Part shown: one piece after another, positions 22,688 to 29,720 of the stretch
Layout: every line of letters begins with the position of its first letter
How positions within the stretch are numbered: the first letter of the stretch is position 1
Origin: Actinospica acidithermotolerans
Lineage (GTDB): Bacteria > Actinomycetota > Actinomycetes > Streptomycetales > Catenulisporaceae
Length of the DNA: 41,062 nucleotides
NCBI RefSeq assembly: GCF_018139625.1
Contig: NZ_JAGSOH010000070.1
Location: 1-41,062, forward strand
Direction of reading: 5' to 3'
Program-made: the position numbers and the translations under genes
Notes under the pieces: generated by a model
Database searches by the model: none
What the model was told of the DNA's origin: nothing
What the model saw: the letters and a program-made list of their open reading frames with translations, nothing else

Positions 22688-23884
22688 TCAGCCCTTGACG
22701 CAGATGACCTGCCGCAGCTCCGCGGCGACCTCGACGAGGTCGGTCTGCGCGGCCATGACCTGCTCGATCGGCTTGTAGGCGCCCGGGATCTCGTCGATCA
22801 CCCCGGTGTCCTTCCGGCACTCCACGCCCGCGGTCTGCCGCTCCAGGTCCTTCTGGGTGAAGGACTTGCGCGCCTTGGACCGGCTCATCAGCCGGCCCGC
22901 GCCGTGGGACGCCGAGTTGAACGCCGCCTTGTTGCCGAGTCCCTTGACGATGTAGGACCGGGTCCCCATCGAGCCCGGGATGATCCCGTACTCGCCGGAG
23001 CCGGCCCGGATCGCGCCCTTCCGCGTCACCAGCAGTTGCTCGCCGTCGTACGTCTCCTCCGCCACGTAGTTGTGGTGGCAGGAGATGGTCTGGTCGAACG
23101 CCGGCTCGGCGGCCTTGAAGGCGCGTGCGACGACGTGCCGGAACAGCGCCATCATCACGGCCCTGTTGTAGCGCGCGTACTCCTGCGCCCAGAACAGGTC
23201 GGCCCGGTAGGCCGCCATCTCAGGGGTCTTCTCCAGAAACACGGCCAGGTCGCGGTCGACCAGGCCCTGGTTGTGGTCCAGGCCGCGCGCGATCCCGATG
23301 TGGTACTCGGCGAGTTCCTTGCCGACGTTCCGCGAGCCGGAGTGCAGCATCAGCCACACCCGGTCTTCGGTGTCGAGGCAGAGCTCGATGAAGTGGTTGC
23401 CGGAACCGAGCGTCCCCATCTGGCTCAGCGCCCGCTGCCGCCGCGCGTGCACGGCCGGGGCCAGCGCGTCGAACTCCCGCCAGAACTCCGTCCAGCGCGG
23501 GACGTCGAAGCCGCCGAGCTTCGCCGGGTCGACGGGCGTCGCGTGTCCGGCCCGGCCGACCGGGATCGCCTTCTCGATCCGGCTCCGCAGGGCGCCGAGA
23601 TCGTCGGGCAGGTCGGCGGCGGTGAGCGAGGTGCGCACCGCGGTCATCCCGCAGCCGATGTCCACGCCGACCGCGGCGGGACACACCGCCCCGCGCATCG
23701 CGATGACGCTGCCGACCGTCGCGCCGATCCCGGTGTGCACGTCGGGCATCACGGCGACGCCCGCGACCTGCGGAACCGTACTCACGTTGTGCAACTGCCG
23801 AAGGGCCTGCTCCTCGATCGAAGCGGGGTCGGCCCACAGCCGGATGGGAACCTTGCCGCCGCCGGGCAGCTCGTGCATGGGCAT
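22688..23884 (-). CDS. rtcB: RtcB-family RNA-splicing ligase
   Basis: 398 residues. Motifs in order: 'VMPDVHTGIGATVGS', 'AAVGVDIGCGMTAVRTS' (metal-binding D and C), 'LGSGNHFIEL', 'MLHSGSRNVGKEL', 'CHHNYVAEE', 'GIIPGSMGTRSYIVKG', the guanylylation-site region 'SASHGAGRLMSR' and the C-terminal 'ICVKG'. RtcB joins RNA 2',3'-cyclic phosphate or 3'-phosphate ends to 5'-OH ends using GTP and Mn2+. No RtcA or RtcR is nearby. AAGGAC lies 7 nt before the ATG. A 20-codon reading frame with a strong ribosome-binding site sits 91 nt upstream on the same strand. Confidence 0.92.
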   Translation of the reverse strand: MPMHELPGGGKVPIRLWADPASIEEQALRQLHNVSTVPQVAGVAVMPDVHTGIGATVGSVIAMRGAVCPAAVGVDIGCGMTAVRTSLTAADLPDDLGALRSRIEKAIPVGRAGHATPVDPAKLGGFDVPRWTEFWREFDALAPAVHARRQRALSQMGTLGSGNHFIELCLDTEDRVWLMLHSGSRNVGKELAEYHIGIARGLDHNQGLVDRDLAVFLEKTPEMAAYRADLFWAQEYARYNRAVMMALFRHVVARAFKAAEPAFDQTISCHHNYVAEETYDGEQLLVTRKGAIRAGSGEYGIIPGSMGTRSYIVKGLGNKAAFNSASHGAGRLMSRSKARKSFTQKDLERQTAGVECRKDTGVIDEIPGAYKPIEQVMAAQTDLVEVAAELRQVICVKG

Positions 23885-23975
23885 GCTGAAGTCCTTGTCG
23901 TGGTGTGCGAAGAAAAGAGCGATGAGGGTACTGCGGAACGACCCGGAGACGGGCGCGGCGAGGTCCGTGGGGGAA

Positions 23976-24038
23976 CTACACGCCCGGCCGGGGCAGGGGC
24001 CTGCGACAGCGGTGCGCGGGAAGTCGCGACATCAGCAC
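23976..24038 (-). CDS. Candidate leader peptide upstream of rtcB
   Basis: A 20-codon frame with GTG start, fMet-L-M-S-R-L-P-A-H-R-C-R-R-P-L-P-R-P-G-V, preceded at 6 nt by a perfect AGGAGG. The peptide is basic and proline-rich (seven Arg, four Pro). It ends 91 nt before rtcB. It matches no family known to me. The spacing and strength of the ribosome-binding site are the only support, so translation and function are open; a regulatory leader peptide is one option. The rest of the 320-bp gap (23885-24204) shows no gene. Confidence 0.4.
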   Translation of the reverse strand: MLMSRLPAHRCRRPLPRPGV

Positions 24039-24204
24039 TGGAGTCCTCCTGTCCTCGGTCGATGGATCGGGCCGGTCCGCACCACACGGACGCTCAGCCG
24101 CGCCGGACTCCATTGACCCACACGGCACCGCCTGCGGCAACGCAATATCGGCGCGGCCGCCCGAGGCTGCCGAGACCTCGGATGTCTGTGGTAGAAACGC
24201 ACCC

Positions 24205-24528
24205 ATGATGCGTATCGCGTTGCACACCCGGGTGCGGGCCGACCGGATAGCCGAGTACGAGGCCGCGCACCGCGAGGTGCCGGCCGAGCTGACGGCCGCG
24301 ATCCGGGCCGCCGGCGCGAAGCGCTGGTCGATCTGGCGCAGCGGAACCGAACTGTTCCACCTGATCGAGTGCGAGGACTATGCGCGGCTGCTCGCGCAGC
24401 TGGAGAGCCTGCCGGTGAACATCGCCTGGCAGGCGCGGATGGCCGACCTGCTCGACATCGTGCACGATTACTCCGCGGACGGGGCCGAGGCCGGTCTGCC
24501 CGAGGTCTGGCGGCTGCCGGAGGACTGA
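24205..24528 (+). CDS. L-rhamnose mutarotase-like protein (RhaM/DUF718)
   Basis: 107 residues, the family's full length. 'RIALHTRVRADRIAEYEAAHREVPAELTAAI' spreads over residues 3-33 and carries the family tyrosine and histidine; 'AGAKRWSIWRSGTELFHLIECEDY' is the second strand pair; the tail ends 'PEVWRLPED'. RhaM proteins interconvert alpha and beta rhamnose (some act on fucose). No sugar-use gene is nearby, so the true sugar is uncertain. A weak TAGAAA box lies 7 nt before the ATG with no Shine-Dalgarno sequence. Its stop is 2 bp from the stop of the convergent methyltransferase gene. Confidence 0.82.
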   Translation: MMRIALHTRVRADRIAEYEAAHREVPAELTAAIRAAGAKRWSIWRSGTELFHLIECEDYARLLAQLESLPVNIAWQARMADLLDIVHDYSADGAEAGLPEVWRLPED

Positions 24529-24530
24529 TC

Positions 24531-25313
24531 TCAGACGTGGTCGGCGATCGTGGCCCGGATGTTCGGCATAGTGGCGACCAGCAGCGTGCTGAATCGCTCG
24601 ACGACCTGCCCGTCCGGGAACACCTCGCCGAGGATCCGCCGCTCCTGCTCCAGGAACGGCGCGGTGCCCGCGCCGAGCCCGGCGATGTACGACTTCGACG
24701 CGACGTTCGATATGTGCGTCTCCAGATCGACGGTGCGCTCCCAATCGAACGTGAACCCATGCGTGTGCAGGCCCTCGGGGAGGTCCACCCGCTCGAACAT
24801 CTCGGTCGCCGAATACCGGTTCCAGCTGGGGCCGGCCACGGCGGTGATCCGGTCGGCTTGATCCCGCTCCCAGCCGCTGGACCGGTCCGTCTGGTTCCAC
24901 CACAGCGCGAGCAGCCCGCCCGGCCGCAGCACCCGGCTGGCCTCCGGCAGCGCCAGATCGGGATCCATCCAGTGCCAGGCCTGGGCGTACGTGATCAGGT
25001 CGGCGCTGTCGTCGGCGAGCGGCAGGGCGTGGCCGCTGCCCTGCACGGCGTGCACGCCGGGGGAGGAGGCGGCCAGCTCGGAGAGCATCGCCGCGGACAG
25101 TTCGACGGCGGTCACCCGCGCCCCGCGCTCGGCGAGCTGTCGGGAGGAGATCCCGGTGCCCGCGGCCACATCCACGACGCTCGCGTCGGCGAGGGCGAGC
25201 TCGCCGCCGAGCAGATCGTCGAGGGCGTCGAACAGCTCGGAGGGGTACGTGGGCCGGGCCGCGGCGTAGTGCCGGGCCGTGGACTCGGTATCGAACTTCG
25301 ACTTCTCCGCCAT
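24531..25313 (-). CDS. Class I SAM-dependent methyltransferase
   Basis: 260 residues. N-terminal 'FDTESTARHYAAARPTYPSELF' is typical of the Methyltransf_11 group that methylates small molecules (trans-aconitate-like). Motif I is 'VVDVAAGTGISSRQLAERGA', followed by 'VTAVELSAAML', 'DLITYAQAWHWMDPD' and 'VLRPGGLLALWW'. The substrate is unknown. The ATG at 25313 lies 6 nt after TACGCT on the minus strand and lacks a Shine-Dalgarno sequence, so a leaderless mRNA is likely. It is convergent with the mutarotase gene with almost no gap, so the two transcripts probably overlap at their ends. Confidence 0.87.
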   Translation of the reverse strand: MAEKSKFDTESTARHYAAARPTYPSELFDALDDLLGGELALADASVVDVAAGTGISSRQLAERGARVTAVELSAAMLSELAASSPGVHAVQGSGHALPLADDSADLITYAQAWHWMDPDLALPEASRVLRPGGLLALWWNQTDRSSGWERDQADRITAVAGPSWNRYSATEMFERVDLPEGLHTHGFTFDWERTVDLETHISNVASKSYIAGLGAGTAPFLEQERRILGEVFPDGQVVERFSTLLVATMPNIRATIADHV

Positions 25314-25346
25314 GCCGCCAGCGTACTGGATCACGAACAGGGCGGA

Positions 25347-26129
25347 TCAGGACGCGGCGGCGACGCCTATCGTCCGGTAGTGGTACTCGTGCGCCGTGAC
25401 GAAGCCGAGCTGCCGGTAGAGCGCGAGCGCCGCTTCGTTCTCCCGCCGCACCTCCAGCATCGCGTGCTCGGCGCCCTGCTCGTCGGCCCAGGCCAGCAGT
25501 GTCCTGAGGATCAGCCGGGCCAGGCCGCGCCGCCGCGCCGCCGGAGCCGTCTCTATCCCGGCCAGGCCGACCCAGCCCCCTGACGCCCGGGACAGCGCGG
25601 CGCGGCCGATGGCGAGCGGCTCGCCCGAGCTCTCGTCGTAGATCGTGGCGTACCGGTAGCGCTCGCCGGAGCCGAGGATCTCCTTGGCCTGCGGCGGGAT
25701 GGTCCCCTGCCGGTAGAGGCGCAGCCAGCGGTCCTGCGGGCGGTCGGCGGTGGACAGCGGCACGTTCGGGTGCTGATAGCTGTTGAGCGCCTCGAGGGCG
25801 GGCGCGACCGCGGCCGTCTGCCGGTACGCGCCGTCGTGCGCCTCGCCGCAGCCGTGCTCGACGAGCGCGACGTCGAACTCGCTGCCGATCTCCGCGAGCA
25901 CCTGCGCGGACAGGCCCCGCTCGGTGTACCAGGCGCGGATCTCGTCGAGGGCCTGCGGCAGCGGGCGGCGCAGCGGGCCGAGGGGCCAGACGGAGTTGGC
26001 CCGGTTCGTGAATCCGGCTCCGGCGCGCAGCTCCCAGCCGTCCAGCGGCTCGGACTCGAGGTAGCCCCAGAAGTCGGCCGCGACGGCGAAGAGCCCGTCA
26101 GCACTCGTTTGCGTCGGCCTGGCAGTCAT
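25347..26129 (-). CDS. GNAT acetyltransferase, Rv0428c/cg3035-like
   Basis: 260 residues. The N-terminal half has the 'GWELRAGAGFTNRANSVWPLG' signature (about 31-51) that I associate with the actinobacterial cg3035/Rv0428c group; this half has a degenerate GNAT fold. The C-terminal half is a working GNAT domain: 'WVGLAGIETAPAARRRGLARLILRTLL' holds the acetyl-CoA pyrophosphate loop R-R-G-L-A, and 'NEAALALYRQLGF' is motif B. The acceptor is unknown. The ATG at 26129 is 7 nt after TACGAT and overlaps the 3' end of the MarR gene by 32 bp. It may be transcribed both with MarR and from its own promoter. Confidence 0.85.
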   Translation of the reverse strand: MTARPTQTSADGLFAVAADFWGYLESEPLDGWELRAGAGFTNRANSVWPLGPLRRPLPQALDEIRAWYTERGLSAQVLAEIGSEFDVALVEHGCGEAHDGAYRQTAAVAPALEALNSYQHPNVPLSTADRPQDRWLRLYRQGTIPPQAKEILGSGERYRYATIYDESSGEPLAIGRAALSRASGGWVGLAGIETAPAARRRGLARLILRTLLAWADEQGAEHAMLEVRRENEAALALYRQLGFVTAHEYHYRTIGVAAAS

Positions 26130-26592
26130 GCGCTTGATCGTACCGGGCACCGCGCGCCGCCACGCGCCGCAGCAAGGAGTGCAGCAGCTCGGCCTCGGCC
26201 GGGGACAGGTCGGAGAGCAGCTCGGCCTCGGCCGCCTCCGTGGCCCGGCGCAGCTCGCACAGCCGGGCCACGCCCGCCGGCGTCGCCCGGATCAGCTTGC
26301 TGCGACGGTCGCTCGGGTCGGGCACCCGCTCGACCAGGCCCGCCTTCTCCAGGTCGTCGACGAGGTAGACCATCACGGTCCGGTCCAGGCCGAGGAACTT
26401 CGCCAGCTCCGCCTGGTTGCGCGGGACTGGCTCGGCCGCCATCCGCAGCGCGCTGAAGCCGCGGGCCCCGTGGGGCAGGTCGCCGACCGCCTGGCGCAGC
26501 ACGCCCAGGTGCGCCCGGAAGGCGTTGGCGAGCAGCCAGGACAGGTCCTCCTGCTCGCCGGTCCGGGCGGGTGCGGCGGTCTCTTCGGCCAT
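26098..26592 (-). CDS. MarR-family transcriptional regulator
   Basis: 164 residues. The winged helix occupies about 50-125: 'RMAAEPVPRNQAELAKFLGLDRTVMVYLVDDLEKAGLVERVPDPSDRRSKLIRATPAG' is spread over that range, with the DxRxxxL-type wing 'DPSDRRSKLI'. MarR proteins repress nearby genes until a phenolic or oxidant ligand binds. It is divergent from an FMN azoreductase, a classic MarR target. The ATG at 26592 is 6 nt after TACGCT on the minus strand, and TTGTCA lies 16 bp further up. The last ~10 codons overlap the GNAT gene start. Confidence 0.88.
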   Translation of the reverse strand: MAEETAAPARTGEQEDLSWLLANAFRAHLGVLRQAVGDLPHGARGFSALRMAAEPVPRNQAELAKFLGLDRTVMVYLVDDLEKAGLVERVPDPSDRRSKLIRATPAGVARLCELRRATEAAEAELLSDLSPAEAELLHSLLRRVAARGARYDQAHDCQADANEC

Positions 26593-26619
26593 GTCACCAG
26601 CGTACCGCATTGCGCGGGC

Positions 26620-26649
26620 TTGACAAATAATCTGTGGGACAGACATTCT
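26620..26649. promoter_or_regulatory. MarR operator and back-to-back promoters (MarR/azoreductase)
   Basis: TTGACA (26620-26625, plus) is the -35 of the azoreductase; the complementary strand offers TTGTCA (26626-26621) for marR, so both promoters share the same few bases. TCTGT-GGG-ACAGA (26631-26643) is a perfect inverted repeat inside the azoreductase spacer, well placed for repression. Confidence 0.6.
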
Positions 26650-26693
26650 TGAGTTAAGACGAGATGCCGATCAAACGATCTGAGGAGCAACCC

Positions 26694-27353
26694 ATGGCCC
26701 GCCTGCTGCACATCGATTCGTCCGTGTTCTCGCAGAACTCTGTGTCGAAGGAGGTCACCGCGACCTACCGGCAGACCTGGGCAGCGGAGCACCCGGGCGG
26801 CCTGGTCACCTACCGCGACCTCGGCGCCCAGCCGGTTCCGCAGCTCAACGAGCTGACGCTGACCGCCTCGTTCACCCCCGAGGAGAACCGCACGCCGGAG
26901 CAGCAGGCCGCGCTCGCGCAGCGCGAGGAGCTGGTGAACGAGGTGCTGGAGGCGGACGCGTTCCTGTTCGGCGTCCCGATGTACAACTGGGCCGTGCCCG
27001 GCTCCTTCAAGGCCTGGCTGGACCAGATCCTGGTGAACGGACAGGTCGTCGGCGTCGACCCGCTGCCGCTGGCCGGCCGCCCGGCGACCGTCGTGGCCAG
27101 CTACGGCGGCGGCTACTTCCCCGGCACCCCGCGCGACGGCTGGGACCACGTGCGGCCGTACCTGGAGACGGTGCTGGGCAAGGCCCTCGGCCTCGACGTC
27201 CGCTTCGTCACCGTCCAGCTCACCCTCGCCGAGCGCGTCCCGGCCATGTCCGAGCTGGTCCCGCAGGCCAAGGAGCTGCGCGCCCAGGGCCACACCGACG
27301 CCGCCGCGCACGCCAAGGAGGTCGCCGCGCGCTTCGAGGCCACCGGCGTCTGA
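26694..27353 (+). CDS. azoR: FMN-dependent NADH:quinone/azo oxidoreductase
   Basis: 219 residues of the flavodoxin-like AzoR family: 'LLHIDSSVFSQNSVSKEV' (FMN phosphate loop), 'ADAFLFGVPMYNWAVPGSFKAWLDQI' (the PMYN flavin-binding motif, about 85-110) and 'VVASYGGGYFPGTPRDGWDHVRPYLETVLG'. It reduces quinones and azo compounds by two electrons with NAD(P)H, protecting from quinone stress. GAGGAG 7 nt before the ATG fixes the start. It is divergent from the MarR gene, with an inverted repeat in its promoter. Its stop lies in a small hairpin (CTGACC-GGC-GGTCAG, 27350-27364). Confidence 0.9.
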   Translation: MARLLHIDSSVFSQNSVSKEVTATYRQTWAAEHPGGLVTYRDLGAQPVPQLNELTLTASFTPEENRTPEQQAALAQREELVNEVLEADAFLFGVPMYNWAVPGSFKAWLDQILVNGQVVGVDPLPLAGRPATVVASYGGGYFPGTPRDGWDHVRPYLETVLGKALGLDVRFVTVQLTLAERVPAMSELVPQAKELRAQGHTDAAAHAKEVAARFEATGV

Positions 27354-27600
27354 CCGGCGGTCAGTCCGTCGCAGGCCGATGGGCGTGGGCCGAAGGGCGC
27401 GGATCGGCGGTGGCTGTGGCCGCGGCGGTTGTGGCTGACCGGAGGGCGTGGTCTGGCGGCGGCTGTGGTCGGCCGGAGGGTGTGGGTCCGCGGGGGCTGT
27501 GGGCGTGGCGGTTGTGGCTGACGAAGGGTGTGGTCTGGCGGCGGCTGTGGTCGACGGCGGTCGGCCGTGGTCGGTATGGGCAGGTGACGTTCGGCGTTCG
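27351..27600. repeat. ~83-bp degenerate repeat after azoR
   Basis: The block GGCGGTTGTGGCTGAC... occurs at 27424 and 27507 (83 bp apart), followed in each by a near-identical ~35-nt GGTCTGGCGGCGGCTGTGGTC tract. The TGA within it sits at 27436 and 27519; the azoR stop TGA at 27351 is 85 bp before the first. The stretch upstream of each TGA aligns among copies. Nothing coding is evident up to the LysR gene at 27725. Confidence 0.65.
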
Positions 27601-27724
27601 GATCTCTCAGGGCACGTATTCGGTGGATGCGGGGCGGGGGCTGCGGGCATGGACCGCGCTCCGGCGGTCCGGTAATCTGCAGGTCCATCGAATAGTTCTG
27701 CATGGAATCATCAAGGTGATCTGC

Positions 27725-28720
27725 ATGATAGATCCGAACCACCTGCGGACGCTTCGAGCCCTCGCCGACCACGGCACCGTCGTCGCCGCGGCCGAGACGC
27801 TGCACCTGAGTCCGTCCGCCGTCTCCCAGCAGCTCAACTCGCTGGCACGTACCACCGGGTGCACGCTGCTGGAGAAGCGGGGCCGCGGCGTGGTGCTGAC
27901 GCAGCCCGCGAAGATCCTGCTCGAACACGCCGACGCCATCCTCGAGCGCTTCGAGCAGGCCGAGAGCGACATGCGCAGCTACCAGCACGGCGACAGCGCC
28001 GTGCTGCGCGTCGGCGGATTCTCCAGCGCCCTGCAGTGCTTCGTCGCCGACGCCGTCTCCACGGCGCTGCATCGCAACGGCGGCTGGAGCATCCAAATCG
28101 ACGAGGTCGAATCCGAAGAGTCGATGGCGATGCTGCTCGACCGCGAACTCGACCTGTCCGTCGTGATGATCGCCCCGAACCGCCCGCTGCTCGCGGACCG
28201 CCGCATCAGCCTCGAACCGCTGCTGGCGGACACCTACCGCGCGGTCGTCCCGGCCGTCCACCCCCTCGGCGCGCTCGACGAGCTGGACCGGCTCAGCAGG
28301 CTCGCCTACGAGCCGTGGGTGCTCAGCCGGCACTGGACCTCGACGCACGAGATCATCATGGCCGCCTGCGCCGTAGCCGGCTTCCAGCCGCGCGCCGCGC
28401 ACAACACCACGGACTTCGCCGCCTCCGTCGCGATGGTCGGCCACGGCCTCGGCGTCTCGGTCATCCCGCGCCTCGGCCTGCCCCGCGTGGTCCCCGATTC
28501 GGTGAAGATCCTCCCCATCACGGTCGACCCCCCGACCCGCCACATCGCCGTGGCCGTCCGCAGCGGCTCCGCCCAGCCCGGCTCGCCGCTGGCCCAGTTC
28601 CGCGCCCTGCTCAAGGAGAAGGTCGGCTACCTCACCGAGCCGATGACCATCGCTGAAGCGGTAGAGCGCGCCGCCGATGCCCCGGAAGACGCCAAGCCGA
28701 GGAAGAAGGCTGACAGCTGA
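27725..28720 (+). CDS. LysR-family transcriptional regulator
   Basis: 331 residues. HTH at about 3-60: 'LRTLRALADHGTVVAAAETL', 'LSPSAVSQQLNSLARTTG', then 'LLEKRGRGVVLTQPA'. The periplasmic-binding-like effector domain follows (about 90-300). The extended C-terminus (about 300-331) is Lys/Ala-rich and ends KKADS. AAGGTG lies 8 nt before the ATG, and a TTC-N6-GAA element (27696-27707) is a possible operator. No divergent partner is next to it: the upstream neighbour is azoR in the same orientation. Its target cannot be inferred. The last codons are the first units of a 7-bp repeat. Confidence 0.87.
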   Translation: MIDPNHLRTLRALADHGTVVAAAETLHLSPSAVSQQLNSLARTTGCTLLEKRGRGVVLTQPAKILLEHADAILERFEQAESDMRSYQHGDSAVLRVGGFSSALQCFVADAVSTALHRNGGWSIQIDEVESEESMAMLLDRELDLSVVMIAPNRPLLADRRISLEPLLADTYRAVVPAVHPLGALDELDRLSRLAYEPWVLSRHWTSTHEIIMAACAVAGFQPRAAHNTTDFAASVAMVGHGLGVSVIPRLGLPRVVPDSVKILPITVDPPTRHIAVAVRSGSAQPGSPLAQFRALLKEKVGYLTEPMTIAEAVERAADAPEDAKPRKKADS

Positions 28721-28866
28721 TGGGGCTGACGGCTGACGGCTAGGGGCTATCGGGTAGCGGCTGACAGGTAAGGGCTGACGGCTGACGGCTAACAGCTGAC
28801 GGCTGACGACGGTCGGGTAAGGGCTGACGGCTAACGGCTGTCTGCTAACGGCTGTCGGCTAACGGC
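28708..28866. repeat. 7-bp tandem array (about 22 units) starting in the LysR stop
   Basis: Heptamers GGCTGAC / GGCTAAC / GGCTGTC with occasional breaks. The first units (GGCTGAC AGCTGAT, 28708-28721) encode the last codons and stop of the LysR gene. Because 7 is not a multiple of 3 and most units carry TGA or TAA, all three forward frames are closed many times over. Confidence 0.85.
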
Positions 28867-28937
28867 GGATTCGAGGATGGTCAGGTGGCCGTCGCCCTGA
28901 TATGTCCGAAGTACGGCCGACGGCGCGTGCGCGCCCG

Positions 28938-29072
28938 ACGGTCACCGCAACGTGGCGGCCGGCGACGCCCGTGCGCCCCGCGGCGGTCGCCGCAACGTGG
29001 CGGTTGGCTACACCCGTGCGTCCCGGGGCGGTCACCATGGGGGCGGTCGGCTACGCTCGCCGACGAGCGGCG
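28938..29072. repeat. 45-bp tandem repeat (3 units) before the ABM gene
   Basis: GGTCaCCGCAACGTGGCGGc starts at 28940 and recurs at 28985; a diverged third copy starts at 29030. Each continues GGCkACrCCCGTGCGyCCCG. With the heptamer array this fills the 356-bp gap 28721-29076, which has no convincing gene. Confidence 0.75.
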
Positions 29073-29076
29073 CAGC

Positions 29077-29397
29077 TTACGACAGGCCGACGCCGACGCC
29101 GACGCCGCCTGAGACCGTCAGGTCGATGCGCTCCGGCGGGCAGGCGAGGAGTGCGAGCACGTCGGCGGGCTTGGGAGCGCCCTCGCTGGGCGGCGCGGTG
29201 ATCGCGGCCTGGGCGGCCTCCTCGGAGTGCCAGACCTCGATGACGCGGATCGTGTCCGGATCACTCGCGTCGTTCGCGATCGCGTAGACCTCGCAACCGG
29301 GGAAGCCGCGCAGGCTCTCGGCGACGCGGAGCATGAGTGTGGACAGTTCGGGGCCGCGGCCGGGCTGCGCGGTTGCCTTCATCAGCCGTCCGATCAT
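29077..29397 (-). CDS. Antibiotic biosynthesis monooxygenase (ABM) domain protein
   Basis: 106 residues of the dimeric alpha+beta ABM fold. 'MIGRLMKATAQPGRGPELSTLMLRVAESLRGFPGCEVYAIAND' runs over residues 1-43, and 'IRVIEVWHSEEAAQAAI' is the family's central W-x-S/D-E-E-A pattern. Members act as cofactor-free monooxygenases or heme/quinol-handling proteins; here the role is open. GGGAGG 6 nt before the ATG at 29397 supports the start. The tail is a Gly-Val repeat (GGVGVGVGL) from a 6-bp slippage tract. It lies downstream of the dehydrogenase/LLM unit on the same strand but beyond a 311-bp repeat gap. Confidence 0.8.
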   Translation of the reverse strand: MIGRLMKATAQPGRGPELSTLMLRVAESLRGFPGCEVYAIANDASDPDTIRVIEVWHSEEAAQAAITAPPSEGAPKPADVLALLACPPERIDLTVSGGVGVGVGLS

Positions 29398-29720
29398 CGG
29401 TGGCCTCCCTGGTCGCTCGGGCCGCGGTTCTGGAGTTCGCGGCTGTGGGAGTGAGGTTACGGGAGGCCGCCGACGATCTGGTGGACGTGCCGCGGGGGTC
29501 GAGCGGTTCAGCCGCGGGCCGCGGGCCGCGGTTCTGGAGTTCGCGGCTGTGGGAGCGAGGTTACGGGAGGCCACCGACGATCTGGTGGACGTGCGGCGGG
29601 GGTCGAGCGGTTCAGCCGCGGGCCGCGGTCCTGGAGTTCGCGGCTGTGGGAGCGACGTTACGGGAGGCCGCCGACGATCTGGTGGACGTGCCGCGTGGGT
29701 CGAGCGGTTCAGCCGCGGGC
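29398..29720. repeat. 97-104-bp tandem repeat (3 units) copying the F420 oxidoreductase 3' end
   Basis: Units begin with GGGCCGCGGTyCTGGAGTTC at 29419, 29523 and 29620, and each ends in GAGCGGTTCAGCCGCGGGCC. The last such end, 29703-29721, is the true 3' end of the LLM-type gene, with TCA (its stop, 29709-29711). The copies are about 95% alike. This fills the gap between the ABM and LLM genes; long open frames across it are by-products of the repeat. Confidence 0.9.

Noticed and set aside
24039-24204. tRNA or structured RNA between the rtcB leader and the mutarotase gene
   Set aside because: No cloverleaf and no long helix could be drawn by eye.
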